Positions 27,385 through 34,652 of a stretch of 34,652 nucleotides of DNA are shown in pieces. The DNA lies in the NCBI RefSeq assembly GCF_000718515.1, contig NZ_JNZS01000040.1, positions 1-34,652 of the forward strand, in the 5' to 3' direction. Each line of letters begins with the position of its first letter. Positions within the stretch are counted from its first letter, which is position 1. Position numbers and translations under genes: made by a program. The notes below the pieces were generated by a model. The model did not search any database and was not told where the DNA came from. It saw only the letters and a list, made by a program, of their open reading frames with translations. This stretch comes from Micromonospora parva (GTDB lineage: Bacteria; Actinomycetota; Actinomycetes; Mycobacteriales; Micromonosporaceae).

Positions 27385-28184
27385 GCCGACACCCGCTCCC
27401 GGTGGGCGCGCAGCAACGACGAGTAGCCGCGTTCGGTGGCGCTGTCGCCGGCGTCGGCGTCGCCGCCCTGCGCGGCCAGCTCTCCCGTGCTGCCCTGCCA
27501 CACCAACCGACCCTCGCTGACCAGCACCACGTCGGTGCAGGCCACCGCGACGTCCTCCACCAGGTGGGTGGAGACGAGTACGCAACTGTCCAGGCCGATC
27601 TCCCGCAGCAGCTCACGGAAGTCGAGGCGTTGCTCCGGGTCCAGGCCGACCGTCGGCTCGTCGAGCAGCAGCACCGTCGGATCGTTGACGATCGCCTGGG
27701 CGATGCCGGCGCGGCGCAGCATCCCGCCGGACAGCGTCTTCATGCGGGAGTCGGCACGGTCCGCCAGGCCGACCCGTTCGACGGCCCGTTGCACAGCGCC
27801 AGGGATGACCGCCTTCGGCATCTCCTTGAGCCAGGCGATGTACTCGACGAACTCGCGGACGGTGAAGCGCGGGTAGAAGCCGAAGTGCTGCGGCAGGTAC
27901 CCCAGGCCGCGGCGGACCTGGCGCAGGTCGGCACCGGCGGTGACCTCCTCACCGAGCAGTGTCAGCCGCCCACCGGCCGGCTTCACCACGGTGGCCAGGG
28001 CTCGCATCAACGTGGTCTTCCCGGCGCCGTTGGGGCCGAGCAGCCCGTGCACGCCGGTGCCCAACCTCAGGTCCAGACCGTTGACCGCCAGGTGTCGGCC
28101 GGCCCGGACCCGCAACGTCTCGGCGTGCACCGCCCACGCGTAGGTGGACGGCGCGGTCTCCGCCACGCTGACCGTACGCATCAT
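27381..28184 (-). CDS. ABC transporter ATP-binding protein
   Basis: 267-residue ATPase subunit. Walker A is GPNGAGKTT (50-58), the Q-loop YLPQHFGF (97-103), the signature LSGGM (151-155), Walker B VLLLDEPTVGLD (171-182) and the switch His is in STHL (205-208). The layout is that of ABC-2-type exporters (CcmA/DrrA-like), often used for antibiotics, lipids or peptides. ATG 28184 has GGAG 5 nt upstream; a second ATG follows at once. It lies 31 nt behind the zinc-finger anti-sigma-like gene and overlaps the first permease by 4 bp. Catalytic residues are all present, so the transporter should be active. Confidence 0.92.
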   Translation of the reverse strand: MMRTVSVAETAPSTYAWAVHAETLRVRAGRHLAVNGLDLRLGTGVHGLLGPNGAGKTTLMRALATVVKPAGGRLTLLGEEVTAGADLRQVRRGLGYLPQHFGFYPRFTVREFVEYIAWLKEMPKAVIPGAVQRAVERVGLADRADSRMKTLSGGMLRRAGIAQAIVNDPTVLLLDEPTVGLDPEQRLDFRELLREIGLDSCVLVSTHLVEDVAVACTDVVLVSEGRLVWQGSTGELAAQGGDADAGDSATERGYSSLLRAHRERVSA

Positions 28185-28215
28185 CGTGTCTCCATTCGGT
28201 GCTGGCTGGATCTCG

Positions 28216-29013
28216 TCATCGGAACGTGCTGGTGGGCAGCTGCGACCGCCATCGGGCCTGGACGAAGACCACGGCCAGCAGCAGCGTTGTGGCGAGCGCC
28301 CAACCGGTCAGGCTGCTGCCGGCGAGGACGGCCGGGAGTCGCCCGCCGACCAGGCTCGGCGCCACGACACCCAGGGACCAGGCGAGCGCCAACCCCAGTG
28401 CGGCCCGGTCGATCCCCACCACGGTGCCGAGCGCCAACGCCCCGGCGGTGAAGCCCAGCGCCGGCAGCAACCAGAGGCCGGGGGAGTGCCCGGTGCCCCA
28501 GCCGGCCACCGCGAGCACCGGCAGGACCGCTACCAGCGCCCCCAACGAACGGCGCATCAACAGCGGCAGGCCGGTACGGGGTGTGGTGGCCGCCAACTCC
28601 CACACCGGGTCGCCCCGCCGACTCCAGACGGCGGCCACCGGCAGCAGCGGCGCGACCGGAGCGACCAGCAGCACCAGCGACGGCAGGCTGGCGAAGGTCT
28701 TCTCGAACAGGACCGCGGCCAGCATCAGCCCGGCGGCGGTGGCGAGCCAGGGCAGGATCCGGGCGGCGACCCCGGTACGCGGTAGCCGCCGACGACGCAC
28801 CGGTGCGGGGCCGGTGGCGATCCCGGCGGCCACGGCGCCGGCCACCCGGTCCAGCAGGCCACGCGTGCCCGGGTCGACGGTATGGGTCAGCAGTGCCCGG
28901 CAGTCGGCGCAGGTCTCCAGGTGCGCCTCCACCGCCCAGATGGTCGCGTCGTCGACGCCCACCCCGCCCGAGGCGTAGTGGGAGAGGAGAGCGGGCGTGG
29001 GGTGAGCGGTCAT
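28216..29013 (-). CDS. Zinc-finger (ZAS) anti-sigma-like membrane protein
   Basis: 265 residues. The N-terminal cytoplasmic part has HLETCADC, the HxxxCxxC motif (His31, Cys35, Cys38) of zinc-binding anti-sigma factors, with an upstream His12 as possible fourth ligand. About six membrane helices follow (from residue 84 on), with almost no large exported domain. A basic patch (PVRRRRLPR, about 73-81) precedes the first helix. It should hold the partner sigma factor at the membrane, perhaps releasing it on redox or transport signals; that is inference from the family. ATG 29013 overlaps the sigma factor stop by 4 bp (ATGA), the usual sigma/anti-sigma coupling. A polytopic membrane part is less common than one helix. 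Confidence 0.82.
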   Translation of the reverse strand: MTAHPTPALLSHYASGGVGVDDATIWAVEAHLETCADCRALLTHTVDPGTRGLLDRVAGAVAAGIATGPAPVRRRRLPRTGVAARILPWLATAAGLMLAAVLFEKTFASLPSLVLLVAPVAPLLPVAAVWSRRGDPVWELAATTPRTGLPLLMRRSLGALVAVLPVLAVAGWGTGHSPGLWLLPALGFTAGALALGTVVGIDRAALGLALAWSLGVVAPSLVGGRLPAVLAGSSLTGWALATTLLLAVVFVQARWRSQLPTSTFR

Positions 29014-29558
29014 GACAGCGCCTCCCGCAGTGCGATTCGGGCGCGTCTCGCGCGGGTCTTCACGGTCCCCTCCGGCATACCGAGCAGCAGCGACGTCTCC
29101 CGGGCGGTCAGCCCGTCGAGGACCATCGAGCGCAGCACCTGCCGCAGTTCCGGGGGGAGCGCGTGCAGGGCGTTCTCCAGGTTGGCGTCCATCCCGCCGG
29201 CCAACGCCTCGTCCTCGGCCGCCGGGGCGACGGGTTCGAAGGTGCGTACCGTCGGGATCCGCTCGCGTCGGGCCCGGTGGCGGAACGCGTCGATCAGCCG
29301 GTGCGCGGCGATCGTCCACAACCAGCCCACCGCGCTGCCGGAGGTGGACTGCGCCTGGCTGCCGGCCGACCGCCAGACCGCCAGGTACGTCTCCTGGAGC
29401 ACCTCGGCCACGATGTCCTCGTCGGCGCAGCGTCGACGCAGCCGCACGGTCAACCACGGGGCGGTACGCCGGTACAGCGCGTCGAACGCGCGCCGGTCGC
29501 CCCGGGCGACGCGGCGGAGGAGTTCACCCTCGTCGAGACCGTCCAGACTTCGCTTCAC
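29010..29558 (-). CDS. ECF-type RNA polymerase sigma factor
   Basis: 182 residues. Region 2 runs from about 18 to 95 (DRRAFDALYRRTAPWLTVRL, then AVGWLWTIAAHRLIDAFRHR, the -10-binding part). Region 4 (about 128-180) contains LPPELRQVLRSMVLDGLTA and a helix-turn-helix ending in EGTVKTRARRARIALREAL. There is no region 3, as expected for ECF factors. The start is uncertain. GTG 29558 gives the standard length and begins just after a possible ECF promoter. A frame reaching 29654 would run through a Crp-like palindrome and encode an unconserved extension, so I reject it. No Shine-Dalgarno precedes GTG 29558, suggesting a leaderless message. It heads the five-gene ABC operon and probably controls it. 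Confidence 0.88.
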   Translation of the reverse strand: MKRSLDGLDEGELLRRVARGDRRAFDALYRRTAPWLTVRLRRRCADEDIVAEVLQETYLAVWRSAGSQAQSTSGSAVGWLWTIAAHRLIDAFRHRARRERIPTVRTFEPVAPAAEDEALAGGMDANLENALHALPPELRQVLRSMVLDGLTARETSLLLGMPEGTVKTRARRARIALREALS

Positions 29559-29567
29559 ACCAGGCAA

Positions 29568-29594
29568 GACGACGCGTACCCCATCCCCGGTTCT
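29568..29594 (-). promoter_or_regulatory. Possible ECF-type promoter of the sigma/ABC operon
   Basis: On the minus strand AGAACC (29594-29589) and CGTC (29571-29568) are 17 nt apart, close to the GGAAC-N16/17-CGTC/T pattern of many ECF sigma factors. CGTC ends 9 nt before GTG 29558, which fits a very short or absent leader and autoregulation. Such short motifs occur by chance in GC-rich DNA. Confidence 0.35.
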
Positions 29595-29600
29595 GATCGT

Positions 29601-29620
29601 GCTGTGACAGTGGTCACAGC
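29601..29620. promoter_or_regulatory. Crp-like operator upstream of the sigma/ABC operon
   Basis: GCTGTGAC and GTCACAGC form a perfect 8-bp inverted repeat around AGTG. The core TGTGA-N6-TCACA is an exact match to the Crp consensus, also used by actinobacterial Crp. The centre is about 50 bp upstream of the expected transcription start of the sigma gene, suitable for activation. It is the only such site I noticed in the window. Confidence 0.6.
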
Positions 29621-29871
29621 TCGCTCGGCCGAACGGGGTGGGGTGACTCCCCACACACCGGGAACGTCACACACCGCCGAGGTGTTGCCGACCGACAGAA
29701 TCACCCTCGGATGATCGCCCCACCCGGCCACCCCCGCCACGACCCCTGCCTCGTCACGTCCACGCAGCCCACCGTCGAGCGCCCCACACCGTGCCGCCGC
29801 GTCCACGCGGCCCGGTCGACGCCCCGCGCCGCCGCTCGTGACGACGCACCAGCTTCCGCAGAGAGATCGAG

Positions 29872-31164
29872 ATGATGAAGCAGTTGGTGGAGAAGACCGG
29901 ACGCGATGCCGCCGTCGCGCCCGAGGTACTGCCCGGCGACCTGATGACCAATCGTCAGCGGGCACAACTCGTCCTCGTGCTGGGCGCGTTGATCGCGATC
30001 GGGCCGCTGACCATCGACATGTACCTGCCGGCCCTGCCCGCCATCACGGCGGGCCTGCAGACCACCGAGACCGCCGTGCAGTTGACGCTGACCGGCACGC
30101 TCGTCGGCCTCGCGCTGGGCCAGTTGCTGATCGGGCCGCTCTCCGACGTGGTCGGGCGGCGGGTGCCGCTGCTGGTCGGTCTGGCCGCGCACATCGTGGC
30201 ATCCGTGCTGTGCGTCTTCGCACCCAACATCACGGTGCTCGGCGGGCTGCGCGTACTCCAGGGGCTCGGTGTCGCGGCCGCCACGGTGGTCGCGACGGCA
30301 GTGGTCCGCGACCTGTTCAGCGGGGCCTCGTTCGCCCGGATCTTCTCCCGGCTGATGCTCGTCATGGGCCTGGCGCCCATCCTCGCTCCGACGCTGGGCA
30401 GTGGCCTGCTGAGCTGGACCGACTGGCGGGGTGTCTTCGCGGCGTTGGCGGTGCTGGGCGCGCTGCTGATCGTCGTGGCCGCGTTCCGGCTCCCGGAGAC
30501 CCTTCCGGTGGCGCGTCGGCGCCACGGCGGGGTGAGCGCCACCCTGCGCGACTACCGGGGGTTGCTCAACGACCGGGCGTTCGTCGGCCTGGTGCTGGTC
30601 GCCGGGCTGGCGATGGCGGCCCTGTTCGCGTACGTCTCGGGTTCGTCGTTCGTGCTGCAGCAGGAGTACGGCCTCGACGAGCAGCAGTTCGGCATCGCCT
30701 TCGGGGCCGGCGCGGTGGGGCTGATCGGAGCCACCCAGTTCAACGTGCGGCTGCTGCGCCGCTACACCCCGCAGCAGATCCTGGTCAGCGCCCTGATCGC
30801 CGGAACGGCTGCCGGCCTGCTGCTGGTGATGTTCGCGGCGACCGGATTCGGTGGCCTGGGTACCCTGCTCGCGTCGTTGTGGCTGGTCCTGGCCGCCGCC
30901 GGGCTGGCCCTGCCGAACGCGCCGGCGCTGGCCATGAGCCGGCACAGCGAGGCCGCTGGCACCGCCGCGGCGCTGCTCGGCGCGGTGCAGTTCGGCATCG
31001 GGGCGGTGACGGCGCCACTGGCCGGTCTGTTCGGCACGGGGAGCGTACCGATGGCGATCGTCATCGCTGGCGGCATGGCCGCCGCGCTGATCGTCATGCT
31101 CGTTGTCGTTCCGCGCGCCAGCCTCGGCACTGTCGACCCGGACCTGGCTGTCGCGCTGCACTGA
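29872..31164 (+). CDS. Bcr/CflA-type multidrug efflux MFS transporter
   Basis: 430 residues with about twelve membrane helices, beginning after a polar N-terminus of some 30 residues. Family marks are IGPLTIDMYLPALPAI in helix 1, motif A GPLSDVVGRRVPLL in the 2-3 loop and the helix 4-5 run RVLQGLGVAAATVVATAVVRDLFSG, all typical of Bcr/CflA drug:H+ antiporters (14-residue motif plus the conserved Asp in helix 1). Exported drugs cannot be predicted. Two ATG codons stand in tandem (29872, 29875) with a weak GAGAG ribosome site 6 nt upstream; ATG 29944 is a further option. A 12-bp hairpin follows the stop. It is divergent from the sigma/ABC operon. Confidence 0.92.
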   Translation: MMKQLVEKTGRDAAVAPEVLPGDLMTNRQRAQLVLVLGALIAIGPLTIDMYLPALPAITAGLQTTETAVQLTLTGTLVGLALGQLLIGPLSDVVGRRVPLLVGLAAHIVASVLCVFAPNITVLGGLRVLQGLGVAAATVVATAVVRDLFSGASFARIFSRLMLVMGLAPILAPTLGSGLLSWTDWRGVFAALAVLGALLIVVAAFRLPETLPVARRRHGGVSATLRDYRGLLNDRAFVGLVLVAGLAMAALFAYVSGSSFVLQQEYGLDEQQFGIAFGAGAVGLIGATQFNVRLLRRYTPQQILVSALIAGTAAGLLLVMFAATGFGGLGTLLASLWLVLAAAGLALPNAPALAMSRHSEAAGTAAALLGAVQFGIGAVTAPLAGLFGTGSVPMAIVIAGGMAAALIVMLVVVPRASLGTVDPDLAVALH

Positions 31165-31218
31165 CAACGCCCGGCGGTCGCGCCGCAGCGGGCCCCGTCG
31201 TCGCGCGGGAGAGACGGA

Positions 31219-31245
31219 GGGCGGGCCGGTTTCACCGGCCCGCCC
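31219..31245. terminator. Bidirectional 12-bp hairpin terminator
   Basis: GGGCGGGCCGGT (31219-31230) pairs perfectly with ACCGGCCCGCCC (31234-31245) around TTC. It lies between the efflux pump stop (31164) and the stop of the converging membrane protein gene (31252) and can end both. Confidence 0.8.
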
Positions 31246-31251
31246 CGACGA

Positions 31252-31923
31252 TCAGCGGATCTCGGTGGTGTCCTCGGGGCGCGGCTGACCGCGCGGTGGG
31301 GCGGACCAGGGTGATTCGCCACCCACCCGGCGGGGCAGCGGTTCGGTCGGTGTCGAGTCGGCCGGGTAACCCAGAGTGACCGGCGCGGTGTCCCGCTCCG
31401 CCGCCGCGGGGGGCGGCCAGTCGGTCAACGTGAAGTCGTCGTTGCGGGGGCCTCCGTCCGACGCGGGGGCGGGTGCCGTGGCCGGAACGGCCGCCGGGCT
31501 CGGCCACTGCCGCCACCGCTGTTGGCTGAAGGTGGCCATCAGCAGCAGCATGCCGATCAGGAAGAGCGTGCCGTTCTCCACGGGCAGGCGCAGCGGCAGC
31601 GGGTCGCCGAACACCTTCCACTCGTGCGGGATCGCGTCCCGCACCGAGAAGGGCGCCACGAACATCCCGATGTACGGGGTGACCAGCAGCGCCCCCGCCA
31701 CCAACGGGCCCAGCGGTGAGAAGCGCAGCGTGCCGAGCAGGCCCAGCAGGACACCGCCGACACCGAGGTACACGGCCGGCTCGATCAGGTTGGCGGTGTT
31801 GAACGTGCCGATCTCCACCCAGCGGTCGACCGTCCGGCTCGACCCGTCCTGCCCGAGTGTGACCAGCACCCAGGTGATGGGTGCCACCACCAGCCCGGCG
31901 AGGAAGCTCCAGAGATGTCGCAT
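31252..31923 (-). CDS. Four-helix membrane protein with Pro-rich C-terminal tail
   Basis: 223 residues. Four hydrophobic helices (about 4-23, 50-66, 72-91, 116-132) are followed by a tail of about 90 residues rich in Pro, Ala, Thr and acidic residues, probably disordered and cytoplasmic. I recognise no catalytic or binding motif and cannot name a family; a general actinobacterial hypothetical membrane protein is the safe call. ATG 31923 has no Shine-Dalgarno, but TACGGT ends 6 nt upstream on the minus strand, suggesting a leaderless transcript. Its start is only 23 bp from the divergent thioesterase start and the two share overlapping -10-like elements. Confidence 0.78.
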   Translation of the reverse strand: MRHLWSFLAGLVVAPITWVLVTLGQDGSSRTVDRWVEIGTFNTANLIEPAVYLGVGGVLLGLLGTLRFSPLGPLVAGALLVTPYIGMFVAPFSVRDAIPHEWKVFGDPLPLRLPVENGTLFLIGMLLLMATFSQQRWRQWPSPAAVPATAPAPASDGGPRNDDFTLTDWPPPAAAERDTAPVTLGYPADSTPTEPLPRRVGGESPWSAPPRGQPRPEDTTEIR

Positions 31924-31929
31924 CCGCGC

Positions 31930-31939
31930 ACCGTACCGT
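31930..31939. promoter_or_regulatory. Overlapping divergent -10 elements
   Basis: Plus-strand TACCGT (31934-31939) ends 7 nt before the thioesterase ATG, and minus-strand TACGGT (31935-31930) ends 6 nt before the membrane protein ATG. The two hexamers share the TA at 31934-31935. The whole gap between start codons is 23 bp, so any promoter serving either gene must lie here or inside the opposite gene. Confidence 0.5.
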
Positions 31940-31946
31940 TTTCGAC

Positions 31947-32465
31947 ATGACTGAGCACCTCTCCGCCGCTCCGAACGGCAAGCCGACGTCGTACTCGCGC
32001 GTCACTCTCAGCAAGATCATGACGGCGGTGGACGTCAACCTCTACGGCACCGTGCACGGTGGGGTTCTGATGAAGTTCGTCGACGACGTGGCCGGGGCCG
32101 CTGCCGCCCGGCACAGCGGCGGAACGGCGGTGACCGCGGCGATCGACGAGATCGTCTTCTCGGAGGCGGTCCGGGTCGGCGACCTCGTGCACGCCCACGC
32201 CCAGGTGAACTGGACCGGCCAGACCTCGATGGAGGTGGGCGTACGGGTGGTCGCCGAGCGGTGGGACTCGGCCGAGGACGCGCCGGTCCGGGTGGCCACC
32301 GCGTACCTGGTGTTCGTCGGCGTGGACGTCGGTGGGGCGCCGCGCGCGGTCCGCCCGGTGCTGCCGGAGACCGCGGAGGACGAGCGGCGGTACAAGGAGG
32401 CGGAGATCCGCCGGGCGCACCGCCTCGCCCGCCGTCGAGCCATCCAGGCCCACCGCGCGGGCTGA
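31947..32465 (+). CDS. Hotdog-fold acyl-CoA thioesterase
   Basis: 172 residues with one hotdog domain of the YciA/BFIT-like acyl-CoA thioesterase group. The start of the domain has NLYGTVHGGVLMKFVDDVAG, where the Asn and His-Gly-Gly belong to the active-site loop. Then follow AIDEIVFSEAVRVGDLVHAHAQVNWTG and a strand pair ending AYLVFVGVD. The C-terminal 30 residues are highly basic and helical (RRYKEAEIRRAHRLARRRAIQAHR), an extension common in this family. It would hydrolyse acyl-CoA to free acid and CoA; chain length is unknown. ATG 31947 looks leaderless. It precedes the acetoacetate-CoA ligase gene by 143 bp on the same strand, so a shared acyl-CoA role is plausible. Confidence 0.88.
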   Translation: MTEHLSAAPNGKPTSYSRVTLSKIMTAVDVNLYGTVHGGVLMKFVDDVAGAAAARHSGGTAVTAAIDEIVFSEAVRVGDLVHAHAQVNWTGQTSMEVGVRVVAERWDSAEDAPVRVATAYLVFVGVDVGGAPRAVRPVLPETAEDERRYKEAEIRRAHRLARRRAIQAHRAG

Positions 32466-32608
32466 CCCACATGAGGTGGCGGGTTGGAGTGTGGGACGGG
32501 CACGCGTCGGTCGGCCTACCCGGTGCGCAGAATGGCGCTTCGAGGTAGGGCAAGATGGCGCCACGGCCCAGTCACAGTGTCGTGTCGGGCCAGGGGGAGG
32601 GTGGACCA

Positions 32609-34652
32609 GTGGGTGACATGCTGTGGGCGCCGCCGGCGGACGTACGCGAGCGGTCCCGGATCGGCGCCTACCTGCGCTGGCTGCGGGAGCACCGCGGGTT
32701 GGACTTCGCCGACTACGACGCGTTGTGGCGCTGGTCCACCACCGATCTGGACGGGTTCTGGCGCTCGATCTGGGACCACTTCGAGGTGATCGCACACACC
32801 CCGCCCACCGCGACCCTGGCGCAGCGGGTGATGCCGGGCGCCCGTTGGTTCCCCGGCGCCACGCTCAACTACGCCGAGAACGTGCTGCGGATGCCGGGTC
32901 GGGGCGACGACGACCCGATGGTGATCTCCCACGGGCAGACGCGCCCGCCGGTCACGCTGACCGCCGGGGAGCTGCGCGAGCAGGTCCGCCGGGTGTCGGC
33001 CGGGCTGCGCCGGCTCGGCGTCACCGCCGGTGACCGGGTGGCGGCGTACGCCCCGAACATCGGCGAGACGTACGTCCTGCTGCTGGCCACCGCCAGCCTG
33101 GGCGCCATCTTCTCGTCCTGCGCCCCCGAGTTCGGCACCCGCAGCGTCACCGACCGCTGGCAGCAGATCGAACCGTCGGTGCTGGTCGCCGTGGACGGGT
33201 ACCGGTACGGCGACAAGCCGGTGGACCGCCGCGCCGAGGTGGCCGCGATCCGGGCCGCCCTGCCGTCACTGCGGCACACCGTCAGCATCGGCTACCTCGA
33301 CCCGGCGGGCCCCGCGCCCGACGGCGCGCTGAGCTGGGCCGAGCTGGCCGCGCCCGTGGACGAGCCGTTGACGTTCACGCCGGTGCCGTTCGACCACCCG
33401 CTCTACGTGCTCTACTCCTCGGGCACCACCGGGTTGCCGAAGCCGATCGTGCACGGCCACGGCGGCATCCTGCTGGAGCACCTGAAGATGCTGGCCCTGC
33501 ACCACGACCTGGGCCCGGCCGACCGGTTCTTCTGGTTCACCACCACCGGGTGGATGATGTGGAACTTCCTGGTCTCCGGGCCGGCGGTGGGCGCGAGCAT
33601 CGTGCTCTTCGACGGCAACCCGGCGGTCCGCGCGGAGCCCGGCCGGCCGGCTGAGCCCGACCTCGGCGGGTTGTGGCGGATGGCGGCGGAGACCGGCACC
33701 ACGTACTTCGGCACGTCCGCGCCGTACCTGCTGGCCTGCCGCAAGGCCGGGTTGGTCCCCCGGGACGTCGCCGACCTGTCGGCGGTACGCGGCGTGGGTT
33801 CCACTGGTGCGCCGCTGCCCGCCGAGGGCTTCCGCTGGGTGTACGAGACCGTCGGCGACCACCTCCAGCTCCAGTCGCTCTCCGGCGGCACCGACGTGTG
33901 CACGGGTTTCGTCGGCGGGGTGCCGCTGCTGCCGGTGTACGCCGGTGAGATCGCCTGCCGGGCGTTGGGCGCCAAGGTGGAGGCCCGTTCCGCCGACGGC
34001 ACGCCGGTGATCGGCGAACTCGGCGAGCTGGTGATCACCGAACCGATGCCGAGCATGCCGGTGGGCTTCTGGAACGACACTGACGGCACCCGCTACGCGG
34101 AGGCGTACTTCGACGTCTACCCGGGCGTCTGGCGGCACGGCGACTGGATCACCATCAACGAGCGGGGTGGGTGTGTGATCACCGGGCGTTCCGACGCCAC
34201 CCTCAACCGTGGTGGGGTCCGGCTCGGCACCGCCGAGTTCTACTCCGTGGTCGAGGGGCTCGACGAGGTGCTCGACTCGGTCGTCGTGCACCTGGAGGAC
34301 GATGAGGGCGGCGCCGGTGAGCTGCTGCTCTTCGTGGTGCTGGCCGACGGTCTGGAGTTGGACGACCCGATGCGCACGAAGATCTGCCGTGAACTGCGGA
34401 CGGCGCTCTCACCCCGACACGTGCCCGATGAGATCCACCAGGTGCGGTCGGTGCCCCGGACGCTCTCGGCGAAGAAGCTGGAGGTGCCGGTCAAGAAGAT
34501 CCTCACCGGCACCCCGGTCGACCAGGCGGCGGCCAAGGGCGCCCTGGTCAACCCCGAGTCGTTGACCGCCTTCGCCGCCCTGGCCCAACGCCGCCCCAAA
34601 GCCTGCCCCACCCCCCCCCCCCCCCCCACCCCGCCCCGCCCCGCCCCCACCC
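32609..34652 (+). CDS. Acetoacetate-CoA ligase, 3' end lost in C-rich window end
   Basis: Open frame of 681 codons without a stop before the window end. It belongs to the ANL (acyl-adenylating) family. The P-loop YSSGTTGLPKP is at about 268-278, followed by FWFTTTGWMMWNFLVSG, GTSAPYLLACRKAG, LQSLSGGTDVCTGF, RHGDWI and a C-terminal LSAKKLEVPVKKIL with the conserved Lys. These extended motifs and the N-terminal LRWLREHRGLDFADYDALWRWS match acetoacetyl-CoA synthetases more than acetyl-CoA synthetase. It activates acetoacetate with ATP and CoA. GTG 32609 follows GGGGGAGG by 8 nt. Recognisable protein ends near residue 663 (TAFAALAQRRP); homologues of about 650 residues suggest only the stop or a few codons are missing. 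Confidence 0.88.
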   Translation, partial: MGDMLWAPPADVRERSRIGAYLRWLREHRGLDFADYDALWRWSTTDLDGFWRSIWDHFEVIAHTPPTATLAQRVMPGARWFPGATLNYAENVLRMPGRGDDDPMVISHGQTRPPVTLTAGELREQVRRVSAGLRRLGVTAGDRVAAYAPNIGETYVLLLATASLGAIFSSCAPEFGTRSVTDRWQQIEPSVLVAVDGYRYGDKPVDRRAEVAAIRAALPSLRHTVSIGYLDPAGPAPDGALSWAELAAPVDEPLTFTPVPFDHPLYVLYSSGTTGLPKPIVHGHGGILLEHLKMLALHHDLGPADRFFWFTTTGWMMWNFLVSGPAVGASIVLFDGNPAVRAEPGRPAEPDLGGLWRMAAETGTTYFGTSAPYLLACRKAGLVPRDVADLSAVRGVGSTGAPLPAEGFRWVYETVGDHLQLQSLSGGTDVCTGFVGGVPLLPVYAGEIACRALGAKVEARSADGTPVIGELGELVITEPMPSMPVGFWNDTDGTRYAEAYFDVYPGVWRHGDWITINERGGCVITGRSDATLNRGGVRLGTAEFYSVVEGLDEVLDSVVVHLEDDEGGAGELLLFVVLADGLELDDPMRTKICRELRTALSPRHVPDEIHQVRSVPRTLSAKKLEVPVKKILTGTPVDQAAAKGALVNPESLTAFAALAQRRPKACPTPPPPPTPPRPAPT
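34607..34652. other. C-rich low-complexity window end, probably artefact
   Basis: The last 46 bases are almost all C, including an unbroken run of 17 C at 34611-34627, just where the ligase gene should stop. The encoded Pro run does not fit the family. Such ends are typical of poor contig termini (for example poly-G reads from two-colour sequencing on the opposite strand). Confidence 0.65.

Noticed and set aside
29559..29654. Longer sigma factor N-terminus reaching 29654
   Set aside because: The added residues are not ECF-like, contain no ribosome site upstream and would translate through the Crp-like palindrome and possible promoter.

Overview
The window is high-GC actinobacterial chromosome with strong G/C bias at third codon positions, frequent GTG (and one TTG) starts, 4-bp GTGA/ATGA gene overlaps and several candidate leaderless start sites. 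Mycothiol conjugate amidase (mca) places it in the mycothiol-making Actinobacteria. The mix of genes and two intergenic palindromes that I recall from Micromonospora genomes suggest Micromonosporaceae, probably Micromonospora or a close relative. The genus is inference. I see no integrase, transposase, CRISPR array, rRNA or tRNA, and composition is even throughout.

Layout. 1-2930 (minus): a GNAT acetyltransferase, RNase Z with an unusually elaborate upstream leader, MsrA and a HIT protein. 3027-8026 (plus): cystathionine gamma-synthase, an amidase, a DUF4328 membrane protein and threonine ammonia-lyase. 8109-15524: a greA / DUF4307 / mca / small membrane protein / YyaL-type thioredoxin-fold block. 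Its order matches Mycobacterium tuberculosis Rv1080c-Rv1084, but here a membrane GGDEF-EAL protein sits inside it. 15626-17325: purK-purE, the two-step conversion of AIR to CAIR. 17502-22394 (minus): a 1630-residue zinc-ribbon and multi-pass membrane protein with internal repeats. 22545-23972 (minus): UDP-glucose 6-dehydrogenase. 24170-25339 (plus): an acyl-CoA dehydrogenase.

25385-29558 (minus) is one compact operon: ECF sigma factor, zinc-binding anti-sigma-like membrane protein, ABC ATPase, a permease with a large predicted extracytoplasmic C-terminal domain, and a second permease. Three of its four junctions are 4-bp overlaps. A palindrome matching the Crp consensus and a possible ECF-type promoter lie just upstream. 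This is the best candidate in the window for a little-described system: a self-contained envelope sensing and transport module.

29872-34652: a Bcr/CflA-type efflux pump, a small membrane protein, a hotdog thioesterase divergent from it across only 23 bp, and an acetoacetate-CoA ligase that runs into a C-rich, probably artefactual window end. Most single genes are housekeeping. The more unusual signals are in the non-coding DNA (rnz leader, two long palindromes, overlapping divergent -10 elements), the repeat structure of the giant membrane protein, and the sigma/ABC operon.
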